Shown piece by piece: positions 19,668-28,392 of a stretch of 42,127 nt of DNA. Under the pieces are notes generated by a model. That model was given only the letters and a program-made list of their open reading frames with translations. It was not told the DNA's origin and ran no database searches. Both the position numbers and the translations under genes were made by a program. Origin of the DNA: Coprobacter sp. (GTDB lineage: Bacteria; Bacteroidota; Bacteroidia; Bacteroidales; Coprobacteraceae); the NCBI GenBank assembly GCA_022511245.1, contig JAFLRV010000004.1:1-42127 (forward strand). Reading direction: 5' to 3'. The first letter of the stretch is position 1; each line of letters begins with the position of its first letter.

Positions 19668-20243
19668 ATGCAAGAATTCATCGACTATCTACAGGATAAA
19701 CTGCAATTATCGGCCCTGCAAACCGAAATGCTGAAAACCCGTATCGTTGCCCAACATTTCAAGAAAGGAGAGATACGGGTCAATTCCGCCGAATTCGAAG
19801 GCCAGCTGTTCTATATCCGGCAGGGCTGCTGCCGCAGTTTTTACCTGAAAGACGGGAAAGACATTACGTTCTCTTTCGCCCTCGAAGGCGACCTGTTGGT
19901 TTCGATACGTTCCAAAGCGACCCAAAAAGACTATCCGGAAATCATAGAATTTCTCGAAGACACCGAAGCCTTTTCGCTGAAACTGCCTCCGATTGACAAA
20001 GCCGGCAAAAATTTCCCCCAAATTACCCGTTTCGCCCTGAACATCTTGTACCGCTACAATATCTTTCTGGAAGAACGCATCATCAACCTGCAATGCAAAA
20101 CAGCCAAAGAACGTTACGAATGGCTGCTTTCGAAACATCCGAAACTCCTGCAAAGAGCCCCGTTGGGCCATATCGCCTCTTTTTTGGGTATAACGCCGGA
20201 AACACTCAGCCGCATACGGGCCGATAAAAAAAAGAACCTCTAA
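19668..20243 (+). CDS. Crp/Fnr family transcriptional regulator (no Fe-S cysteine cluster)
   Basis: cNMP-binding-like beta-roll and C-terminal HTH 'GHIASFLGITPETLSRIRADKK'. Confidence 0.88.
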   Translation: MQEFIDYLQDKLQLSALQTEMLKTRIVAQHFKKGEIRVNSAEFEGQLFYIRQGCCRSFYLKDGKDITFSFALEGDLLVSIRSKATQKDYPEIIEFLEDTEAFSLKLPPIDKAGKNFPQITRFALNILYRYNIFLEERIINLQCKTAKERYEWLLSKHPKLLQRAPLGHIASFLGITPETLSRIRADKKKNL

Positions 20244-20316
20244 TCACTTTTTGCCGGAAGCAAAGTCAGCCTATCCCCCATTTTTTAACCTCCTTTATTA
20301 TTATTTGTACAGCTTT

Positions 20317-20330
20317 TTGACAAAAATCAA
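20317..20330. promoter_or_regulatory. FNR/CRP-like box upstream of the RND operon
   Basis: TTGAC-AAAA-ATCAA, one mismatch to TTGAT-N4-ATCAA; centred about 42 bp before the predicted start site. Confidence 0.4.
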
Positions 20331-20352
20331 AAAGTAAAAACAAAAATCAAGA

Positions 20353-20360
20353 TACTTTTG
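20353..20360 (+). promoter_or_regulatory. Candidate -7 element of the RND efflux operon
   Basis: TACTTTTG, 81 nt before ATG 20441; no canonical -33 TTTG at N19. Confidence 0.5.
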
Positions 20361-20368
20361 CAGTCGAT

Positions 20369-20387
20369 TTTATCCGTGACGGATAAA
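20369..20387. promoter_or_regulatory. Perfect 19-bp palindrome, candidate operator
   Basis: TTTATCCGT-G-ACGGATAAA, 8 bp downstream of TACTTTTG. Confidence 0.55.
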
Positions 20388-20440
20388 TATTCCCGAGAAA
20401 ATAGTAAATTTAAGAAGATAACAATCAAAACAAGCTGACA

Positions 20441-21613
20441 ATGAAAATTAGCAATTTTATGACTCATCCGTTTCAGAAAGTCATTATCATCGCCTTGTCT
20501 CTGTCACTGTTTGCCTGTGACAAAAAAGGACAAACCTCGCAAAATGCCGTACCGGAATACGCTGTTATCACCCTTGCTCCCGAAGCCATAGAGCTTAACA
20601 GCAGCTATCCTGCCACGATAAAAGGCTGCCAGGATATCGAAATCAGACCCAACGTCGGCGGATTCATTACTAAATTGTGCGTAGACGAAGGCTCCATAGT
20701 GCGAAAAGGACAACTCTTGTTTGTTATCGACCCCATTCCGTATCAGGAAGCGGTCAAGGTAGCCGAAGCCAACGTCAAGGTAGCCGAAGCCAACGCCGCA
20801 ACAGCAGAACTTACGGTCAACAACAAAAGAGAACTCCGAAAGAAAGATATCATCAGCGATTACGACCTGCAGATGGCCGAAAACCAGCTGGCCACCCAAA
20901 AAGCCGTGCTGGCACAGGCACAAGCACAGCTGACCACCGCCCGCAACAACCTTTCCTACACGCAGGTAACCAGTCCGTCCGACGGTATCGTCGGCAACAT
21001 ACCTTTCCGTACCGGAAGTCTGGTCGGCCCCACATCGGCTACTCCGCTGACCGTCGTTTCAGACATTACCAAAATGTATGTATATTTCTCGATGAACGAG
21101 AAACAAATTCTTGACCTTACCCGGCAGGGGAACGGCGCTCTGGCCCAAATGCCCGAAGTGCAGTTGCAGCTGGCAGACGGAAGCATCTATCCCGAAACCG
21201 GAAAAATCGAGACGTTGAGCGGTGTTATCGACCCGGCTACCGGAGCAGCCAGCATCCGGGCGACATTCTCGAATCCCGACAAAATACTGCGCAGCGGCGG
21301 TTCCGGTAAGATTCTGGTACCCGTCAAAAACGATGCCGCCCTTGTTATTCCTCAAAAAGCCACCTACGAAATACAGGACAAACGGTATGCATTCGTAGTG
21401 AACGACAGCTCGACCGTAAAGATTGCCGGCATCGAGGTGCTGCCTATCAATAACGGGCAGCAATATGTCGTCACCTCCGGACTGAATGCCGGCGACCGCA
21501 TCGTAGTCGAAGGCGTGGGAACGACCGTCCGGGACGGAATGACCATCAAACCCATTACCCCCGAAGAATCGGCAGCCAAAATCCAACAGGTTACACAAGC
21601 CGCCCAAAAATAA
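20441..21613 (+). CDS. RND efflux periplasmic adaptor (membrane fusion) lipoprotein, AcrA/MexA-like
   Basis: Lipobox LFAC, lipoyl/hairpin segments, 'YTQVTSPSDGIVGNIPFRTGSLVGP', 'LRSGGSGKILVPV'. Confidence 0.95.
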   Translation: MKISNFMTHPFQKVIIIALSLSLFACDKKGQTSQNAVPEYAVITLAPEAIELNSSYPATIKGCQDIEIRPNVGGFITKLCVDEGSIVRKGQLLFVIDPIPYQEAVKVAEANVKVAEANAATAELTVNNKRELRKKDIISDYDLQMAENQLATQKAVLAQAQAQLTTARNNLSYTQVTSPSDGIVGNIPFRTGSLVGPTSATPLTVVSDITKMYVYFSMNEKQILDLTRQGNGALAQMPEVQLQLADGSIYPETGKIETLSGVIDPATGAASIRATFSNPDKILRSGGSGKILVPVKNDAALVIPQKATYEIQDKRYAFVVNDSSTVKIAGIEVLPINNGQQYVVTSGLNAGDRIVVEGVGTTVRDGMTIKPITPEESAAKIQQVTQAAQK

Positions 21614-21672
21614 AATACACCGTCTATCTTGGATAAAGCGGCACATTTCATCCGCATAAACACATCAGAATT

Positions 21673-24600
21673 ATGAAATTAGACAGATTTATAAAACGCC
21701 CGGTACTATCGACGGTAATCTCCATACTTATCGTCATATTGGGTATACTGGGACTTATATCGTTGCCGGTAACGCAATACCCGACTATAGCCCCGCCGAC
21801 CGTACAGGTAAGCACCTCCTACACCGGAGCCAATGCCCAGACGGTGCTGAACAGTGTCATCGCCCCGCTGGAAGAGCAGATTAACGGAGTGGAAAACATG
21901 ATGTATATGACCTCTACCGCCGCCAATACGGGAGAAGCCACTATTCAGGTATATTTCAAACAGGGAACCGACCCCGACATGGCCGCCGTAAACGTGCAGA
22001 ACCGGGTAGCCAAAGCGCAGGGATTCCTTCCCGCCGAAGTTACCCGTGTAGGTGTCATCACCAGCAAGCGGCAGACCAGTATGCTCATGAGTATTTCCGT
22101 GTTCAGTTCCGACGACCGGTACGACGAAACATTTCTCCAGAACTATGTAAAGATTAATCTGATACCTCAGATTCAGCGTGTGGCCGGTGTCGGCGACGCC
22201 ATGGTGCTGGGAGCCGACTATTCGATGCGTATATGGCTCAAGCCCGATGTTATGGCACAGTACAAGCTCATGCCGAGCGATATCTCCGCCATTCTGGCCG
22301 AACAGAACATCGAAGCCGCTCCGGGACAGTTCGGCGAAAGCGGCGAACAGTCGTTCCAGTACATCATGAAATACAAAGGACGCCTCTCCACCCCCGAAGA
22401 ATTTGAGGAAATTGTAGTGCGTGCCACCGAAGACGGAGAGGTGCTGCGGCTGAAAGACATAGCCCGCATCGAATTGGGCGGATTGTCCTACGGATTCGGT
22501 ACCCGTACCAACGGACATCCCGGCGTAACGGCCATGATATTCCAGACCGCCGGCTCCAATGCCACAGAAATTATCAACAACATCAGCGAAATTCTCAAAG
22601 AGTCGTCCAAAGATTTTCCGCCGGGCGTGAAATACGATGTCCTGCTGAATGCCAATGATTTCCTCTACGCCTCTATCCATGAGGTATTGAAAACGCTGTT
22701 GGAAGCATTTATTCTGGTATTCCTCGTGGTATTCATCTTCTTGCAGGATTTCCGTTCGACACTGATTCCGGCCATTGCCATTCCGGTGGCGCTGGTAGGT
22801 ACATTCTGCGTACTTTCTTTAATCGGATTCAGCCTTAACCTGCTCACCCTCTGTGCCCTTGTACTGGCCATTGCGATAGTGGTCGATGATGCGATAGTAG
22901 TCGTCGAAGCCGTACATGCCAAACTGGATCAAGGTTACAAGTCACCGATGAAAGCCTCTATCGATGCCATGAACGAGATCTCGGGTGCCATTGTTTCCAT
23001 TACGTTGGTCATGATGTCGGTATTTATCCCCGTAAGTTTCATGCCGGGAACCTCCGGAACCTTTTTCCGTCAGTTCGGTCTGACGATGGCTATCTCTATC
23101 GGTCTGTCGGCCGTGAACGCCCTTACGCTGAGTCCCGCACTCTGTGCGCTGTTCCTCAAACCCCATCAGGAGGACGGAGACAACAGCGGCAAAAAAAGTT
23201 TGATGAAACGGTTCCACACCGCCTTCAATACAGCATACGATGTCACCCTCGAAAAATACAAAAAGGGAGTCATGGTATTCATCAACAAAAAATGGTTGGG
23301 ATTCGCAGCCGTTGTCATCAGTATCGCAGCTTTGGTACTCTTGATGAAAAACACCCCGACCGGACTGGTGCCCAACGAAGACACCGGCACCTTCTTTGTC
23401 GTAGTCGATATGCCGCCGGCCACCTCGTTGGAACGGACAAAAGCCGCTTTGAAAGAAATCGACAACCTGATAGCATCGAACCCGGCCGTCAAGAGCCGTA
23501 CCGAGATTGCCGGTTACAGCTTCATCGCCGGACAGGGAAGTTCATACGGAACATTCATCTGCAAACTCAAGCCGTGGGAAGAGCGAGGCAAAGGGCAAGA
23601 TGTCAATTCAGTAGTGGGAACATTGTATATGCAGGCCATGAATCTGATTAAAGATGCCCGGGTGCTGGTATTTGCACCCCCGATGATTCCGGGATACAGT
23701 ATCACCAACGGTTTCGAACTGAATCTGCAGGACAAGACCGGAGGCGATTTGGACAAATTCTACTCCATCGCCCAGAACTTCCTGGCCAAACTGAACGAAC
23801 GGCCCGAAATTTCGGCCGCCCGCACCCTGTTTAACCCCAGTTATCCGCAATACATGGTGGATATCGACGTGGCCAAGTGCAAACAGGCCGGAATCAGTCC
23901 GAGCACCCTGCTGACCGCATTGCAAGGGTACTACGGCGGATTGTATGCCTCCAACTTCAACCGGTTCGGAAAACTCTACCGGGTCATGATACAGGCCGAT
24001 GCCAATTTCCGGGTCAATCCCGAAACGCTGAACCAGATTATGATTCGCAACGGCAACGACATGGCGCCTATCACCCAGTTCATGACCCTGCGTAAAGTAT
24101 ACGGTCCTGACAATATCAAGCGGTTCAACATGTTTACCGCCATGTCGATTAACGGTTCCCCCGCACCCGGCTACAGTTCAGGACAAGCCATTCAGGCAAT
24201 TGAAGAGGTAGCCAAAGAAACGCTGCCGGCCGGCTACGGATACGAATATTCCGGTATGACACGGGAAGAACAAAGTTCCAGCGGAAATACCACCTATCTG
24301 ATATTCCTGCTCTGTTTCGTATTCGTTTACCTGCTGTTGAGCGCACAGTACGAAAGCTATATCCTGCCGTTGGCCGTTATCCTTTCGGTACCGTTCGGAT
24401 TGATGGGCAGTTTCATCTTTGCCCAGTTCATGGGAGTAGAAAACAACATCTACATGCAAATCGCCCTGATTATGCTCATCGGTCTGTTGGCCAAAAATGC
24501 CATACTTATCGTTGAGTTCGCCCTCGAACGCCGGCAAACCGGAATGAGCATCGTTTCGGCAGCCGTTCTCGGAGCTTCGGCCCGGTTGCGTCCCATCCTG

Positions 24601-24852
24601 ATGACCTCTCTGGCAATGGTTATCGGATTGCTGCCCATGATGTTCGCACACGGTGTAGGAGCCAACGGAAACAGTACACTGGGAACCGGAGCCATCGGAG
24701 GTATGTTCATCGGTATGATTTGCCAGATATTCGTCGTACCGACCCTGTTCGTAGCTTTCCAGAGTTTGCAGGAAAAATTCAAACCTATCGAATGGAAAGA
24801 CCTCGACAATACCGAATTCGAAGCCGATATCGAGCAATATATCAGCAAGTAA
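21673..24852 (+). CDS. RND efflux transporter permease, AcrB/MexB-like (HAE1)
   Basis: 1059 aa, 'FIKRPVLSTVISILIVILGILGLISLPVTQYPTIAPPTVQVSTSYTGANAQTV', 'LAIAIVVDDAIVVVEAV', 'SAVNALTLSPALCALFLKP'. Confidence 0.97.
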   Translation: MKLDRFIKRPVLSTVISILIVILGILGLISLPVTQYPTIAPPTVQVSTSYTGANAQTVLNSVIAPLEEQINGVENMMYMTSTAANTGEATIQVYFKQGTDPDMAAVNVQNRVAKAQGFLPAEVTRVGVITSKRQTSMLMSISVFSSDDRYDETFLQNYVKINLIPQIQRVAGVGDAMVLGADYSMRIWLKPDVMAQYKLMPSDISAILAEQNIEAAPGQFGESGEQSFQYIMKYKGRLSTPEEFEEIVVRATEDGEVLRLKDIARIELGGLSYGFGTRTNGHPGVTAMIFQTAGSNATEIINNISEILKESSKDFPPGVKYDVLLNANDFLYASIHEVLKTLLEAFILVFLVVFIFLQDFRSTLIPAIAIPVALVGTFCVLSLIGFSLNLLTLCALVLAIAIVVDDAIVVVEAVHAKLDQGYKSPMKASIDAMNEISGAIVSITLVMMSVFIPVSFMPGTSGTFFRQFGLTMAISIGLSAVNALTLSPALCALFLKPHQEDGDNSGKKSLMKRFHTAFNTAYDVTLEKYKKGVMVFINKKWLGFAAVVISIAALVLLMKNTPTGLVPNEDTGTFFVVVDMPPATSLERTKAALKEIDNLIASNPAVKSRTEIAGYSFIAGQGSSYGTFICKLKPWEERGKGQDVNSVVGTLYMQAMNLIKDARVLVFAPPMIPGYSITNGFELNLQDKTGGDLDKFYSIAQNFLAKLNERPEISAARTLFNPSYPQYMVDIDVAKCKQAGISPSTLLTALQGYYGGLYASNFNRFGKLYRVMIQADANFRVNPETLNQIMIRNGNDMAPITQFMTLRKVYGPDNIKRFNMFTAMSINGSPAPGYSSGQAIQAIEEVAKETLPAGYGYEYSGMTREEQSSSGNTTYLIFLLCFVFVYLLLSAQYESYILPLAVILSVPFGLMGSFIFAQFMGVENNIYMQIALIMLIGLLAKNAILIVEFALERRQTGMSIVSAAVLGASARLRPILMTSLAMVIGLLPMMFAHGVGANGNSTLGTGAIGGMFIGMICQIFVVPTLFVAFQSLQEKFKPIEWKDLDNTEFEADIEQYISK

Positions 24853-24873
24853 GAACCTTTTAAAAACAAAAGA

Positions 24874-26250
24874 ATGAAAAAACAAATCTTATATACCGTA
24901 TGTCTGGCAACCTTGATGAGCAGCTGCCACATATACAAATCCTACGACCGTCCCGATGTCGACATACAAGGACTTTACCGGGATCCTGTCTCTGTACGGG
25001 ATACGCTGGTGTCGGACACGGCCAATATGGGAAATCTGCCTTGGAAAGAGATTTTCACCGACCCGCAGCTGCAAATACTCATACAAACCGGACTGGAACG
25101 CAATACCGACCTCCAGAACGCCCTGTTGAGCGTAAAACAGGCCGAAGCCGGACTGACAGCCGCCCGCATGGCCTATGTCCCCACACTGGCGCTGGCTCCG
25201 CAGGGAGGTATCAGCAGTTTCAACAACATCTCCTCCGGATGGACATGGACAGCTCCGGTCGCTGCCAGCTGGGAAATCGACATCTTCGGCAAGCTGCTGA
25301 ATGCCAAACGGAAAGCCAAAGTAACACTGTTGCAAAGCGACGATTACCGGCAGGCCGTACAAACACAAGTTATCTCGGCCATCGCTTCATATTACTATAC
25401 CCTGCTGATGCTCGACAAACAACTTGCCATCAGCCAGGAAACAGTCGTATTGTGGGACAAAAGCCTGGAGACGATGCGGGCCATGAAACAGGCCGGCATG
25501 CTTAACGAAGCGGCCATTGCCCAAAGCGAAGCCAACAGCTATATGGTCAAGACCTCCATTCCCGAAATGAAAAAACAGATTCGGGAAATCGAAAACGCCC
25601 TGTCGCTGCTGCTCCGGCAGGTACCCCAGACCATAGAGCGGGGAACTCTCGATGCACAGACCTTCCCGGCAGCCATTCAGGTCGGCATCCCGGCACAGCT
25701 GCTCTCGAACCGGCCCGATGTAAAAGCGGCTGAAATGGCTCTGGCCGCCGCCTATTACGATACCAACAGTGCCCGTGCCAACTTTTACCCGCAGCTTACA
25801 CTCTCCGGGACACTCGGCTGGACCAATCAGGCCGGAAGCATGATTATCAATCCGGGCAAAATGATTCTTTCGGCACTGGGTTCACTCACCCAACCCCTCC
25901 TCTATCGGGGAGCCAATATCGCCCAGCTGAAAATAGCCAAAGCCCGGCAGGAAAGTGCCAGACTCAGCTTCGAACAGGCTCTTCTGAATGCCGGCAGCGA
26001 AGTGAGCAACGCCCTTTCCCAATACGAAACGGAACGGCAAAAAAGCGCACTGCGGGAAAAACAGATTGAATCGCTGGAAAAATCGGTCGAATACACCCAG
26101 CAGCTGCTCACGCTGGGCACCTCCACCTATCTGGAAGTACTTACCGCACAACAATCGCTGTTGAGCGCACAACTCTCGGAAGTTACCGACAATTTCCAGC
26201 AGATGCAAGCCATCGTCAACCTCTACCGGGCATTGGGCGGAGGAAGATAA
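24874..26250 (+). CDS. TolC/NodT-family outer membrane efflux lipoprotein
   Basis: Lipobox LMSSC, 'ASWEIDIFGKLLNAKRKAK', 'LLSNRPDVKAAEMALAAAYYDTNSARANFYPQLTLSG'. Confidence 0.95.
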   Translation: MKKQILYTVCLATLMSSCHIYKSYDRPDVDIQGLYRDPVSVRDTLVSDTANMGNLPWKEIFTDPQLQILIQTGLERNTDLQNALLSVKQAEAGLTAARMAYVPTLALAPQGGISSFNNISSGWTWTAPVAASWEIDIFGKLLNAKRKAKVTLLQSDDYRQAVQTQVISAIASYYYTLLMLDKQLAISQETVVLWDKSLETMRAMKQAGMLNEAAIAQSEANSYMVKTSIPEMKKQIREIENALSLLLRQVPQTIERGTLDAQTFPAAIQVGIPAQLLSNRPDVKAAEMALAAAYYDTNSARANFYPQLTLSGTLGWTNQAGSMIINPGKMILSALGSLTQPLLYRGANIAQLKIAKARQESARLSFEQALLNAGSEVSNALSQYETERQKSALREKQIESLEKSVEYTQQLLTLGTSTYLEVLTAQQSLLSAQLSEVTDNFQQMQAIVNLYRALGGGR

Positions 26251-26264
26251 AATAGTAACCTTAA

Positions 26265-27056
26265 ATGAATAACAGTATGATCAGTCCATTGGCTTATGTA
26301 AATCCGAATGCAAAAATCGGAGAAAACGTCACAATACACCCGTTTGCCTATATCGACGAAAATGTCGAAATCGGAGACAACTGTACCATCATGCCCTATG
26401 CCAGCATCCTGTCCGGCACACGCATGGGAACCGGAAACACGGTATATCAGGCCGCTATCATCGGAGCGACCCCGCAAGATTTCAAGTTCAAGGGAGACAA
26501 CACGTTTGTAATCATCGGAGACAACAACACCATCCGGGAAAAAGTAATTATCAACCGGGCGACATTCGAAGGCGATGCTACCGTTGTAGGTAACGGCAAT
26601 TACATTCTCGAAGGTGCCCATATCGCCCACGACACCCGCGTAGGAAATGGATGCGTATTGGGGAACGGCACCAAAACCGCCGGCAACTGCACCCTCGATG
26701 ACTCAGCCATACTGGGCAGCGGCGTCATTCTCAAACATGGCTGCCACATCGGAGGCTGGACGCTAGTCCGGGACGGGAGCCGTGTCAACAAAGACGTACC
26801 GCCTTATATTATCGCCGCTCACAACCCCATCGGCTATTCCGGCATCAATGCTGTTCTGCTGTCGAAACAGGGCCATCTCAGCGACGAGATTCTCGACAAT
26901 ATCGCCAAAGCCTACCGGCAGATTTACCAATGCGGCACCAGCCTGAACAATGCCCTGCGCAATATCCGGCAGATGGTAACGCTGTCACCCGAAATCGAAT
27001 ACATTCTCCGATTCATCGAACAGTCCGACAAAGGCATCATCGGAAACGTACAGTAA
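26265..27056 (+). CDS. LpxA-like acyl-ACP--UDP-N-acetylglucosamine O-acyltransferase family
   Basis: Left-handed beta-helix hexapeptide repeats, 'ILEGAHIAHDTRVGNGC' catalytic-His motif, LpxA-type C-terminus 'QIYQCGTSLNNALRNIRQM'. 14 bp after the OMF gene. Confidence 0.85.
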   Translation: MNNSMISPLAYVNPNAKIGENVTIHPFAYIDENVEIGDNCTIMPYASILSGTRMGTGNTVYQAAIIGATPQDFKFKGDNTFVIIGDNNTIREKVIINRATFEGDATVVGNGNYILEGAHIAHDTRVGNGCVLGNGTKTAGNCTLDDSAILGSGVILKHGCHIGGWTLVRDGSRVNKDVPPYIIAAHNPIGYSGINAVLLSKQGHLSDEILDNIAKAYRQIYQCGTSLNNALRNIRQMVTLSPEIEYILRFIEQSDKGIIGNVQ

Positions 27057-27073
27057 CCTATTCCTAAAAAACA

Positions 27074-27110
27074 GCAGAGCCGCCGGACACCATATGTCCG
27101 GCGGCTCTGC
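27074..27110. terminator. Strong bidirectional terminator
   Basis: GCAGAGCCGCCGGACA-CCATA-TGTCCGGCGGCTCTGC, perfect 16-bp stem, A-rich/T-rich flanks, between convergent genes. Confidence 0.93.
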
Positions 27111-27129
27111 CATTTTCAACAGACGGTAT

Positions 27130-28317
27130 CTATCCCATTATATATTTCCCGACTTTGGGTATGCGCTGCAGACACACGGAGACGACAGCGACACAGACAA
27201 AGGCGCACACCGCAGAAAGCAGTATCTCGGCCGGAGCCGTCCAGAATCCCAGCCGGCTCTGAAGCCCGGTACCTAACCAATCACGGATTCCCGCAGACAG
27301 GGGAACCAATATCAGCAGATGACACAGATACATCCCGTAACTGGCTTTGGAAACCGGCAATACGACACGCCGATACCCCTTGCCTGAGGCCGTTATTTTG
27401 CGCAAAACGAGAATCCACGCCACCGTCATCAATGCGACTCCGACGGTGTCATTACACCAGGTCGTTTCCCACCAAACGGCTTTTTCAACCAACCCTTCCA
27501 CCGGGAAACAGCCACCGGCTGTCGCCAGCACCCTCCGCCAGAAACCGCCGAACGATACGGCAAAACCGACTAAATAACAGGGGACAGCCACAGCAAGACT
27601 TCTTTTCCACGACAGGTCACCGACAAATTTCCGGAAATAAAGCCCCAGTAACAGATAGCCGATAAAACCGCTGAAATAGTAAAATACCCCGTACCCGTTC
27701 CAGCTGGCCTCACCCCAAAGGGGGAACAATGCCTGACGGGGCAATCCCGACGGGCCGTAAATCACCGTCGGCTCTCCGCCGGCAACCCAGTCCCGAATTA
27801 ACGGAATCAACGTGGTAAAGAAACAGACTCCCAAATAAAACTGAAGTTCTTTTTTCTCCACTTTTTCAGCCCACGAAGAGAGCAGAGGCATCAAAAGATA
27901 GACCCCCAGCAACATGTATACATACCACAAATGACCTGCCGAATAATTGAAATTAAGCAGTAAATTTTTAAAATTGTCGGCCGGCTCGCCCCATACCAGT
28001 GCGTAAATTACCGACCAAAGGGCGAACGGAATCAAAATCCGCACGGCCCGGCGACGGAAAAATTCACCGGTCGAATAGTGAAGCGGGAACTGCAAATAAC
28101 TGGATATTACGACAAAAACAGGCACACAGGCCCGGACTACGGTGTCGAAAAACGCTGTCCAGAAAGCATCGGTTCCGGTAAGAATGAGCGAACCGTCACC
28201 ACCCAAATAAAAAGGTTCCGTACTGTGTACCACGATAACCATAAAACAGGCCAGCATGCGTGCCCAGTCCATCCATACCGTCCGTTTTGCATCTTGTGCT
28301 TGAATTGTTTTTTCCAT
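27130..28317 (-). CDS. Acyltransferase 3 family membrane protein
   Basis: 'VWMDWARMLACFMVIVVHSTEPF', multiple TM helices, 'SKASYGMYLCHLLIL'. Start 28317 or 28326. Confidence 0.88.
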   Translation of the reverse strand: MEKTIQAQDAKRTVWMDWARMLACFMVIVVHSTEPFYLGGDGSLILTGTDAFWTAFFDTVVRACVPVFVVISSYLQFPLHYSTGEFFRRRAVRILIPFALWSVIYALVWGEPADNFKNLLLNFNYSAGHLWYVYMLLGVYLLMPLLSSWAEKVEKKELQFYLGVCFFTTLIPLIRDWVAGGEPTVIYGPSGLPRQALFPLWGEASWNGYGVFYYFSGFIGYLLLGLYFRKFVGDLSWKRSLAVAVPCYLVGFAVSFGGFWRRVLATAGGCFPVEGLVEKAVWWETTWCNDTVGVALMTVAWILVLRKITASGKGYRRVVLPVSKASYGMYLCHLLILVPLSAGIRDWLGTGLQSRLGFWTAPAEILLSAVCAFVCVAVVSVCLQRIPKVGKYIMG

Positions 28318-28371
28318 TGTATTCACTCTTTAACTGATAGTGCAAAATAGCTCAAAGTAATTCAAACAACA

Positions 28372-28387
28372 TTTGATATGCATCAAA
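28372..28387. promoter_or_regulatory. Perfect FNR/CRP-like box upstream of the acyltransferase gene
   Basis: TTTGAT-ATGC-ATCAAA, exact TTGAT-N4-ATCAA, in the 66-75 bp gap between crp/fnr-like and acyltransferase genes. Confidence 0.55.
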
Positions 28388-28392
28388 AAAAG

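Noticed and set aside
21706-22680. 324-aa minus-strand ORF antisense to the RND permease
   Set aside because: Shadow ORF within a very well supported gene.
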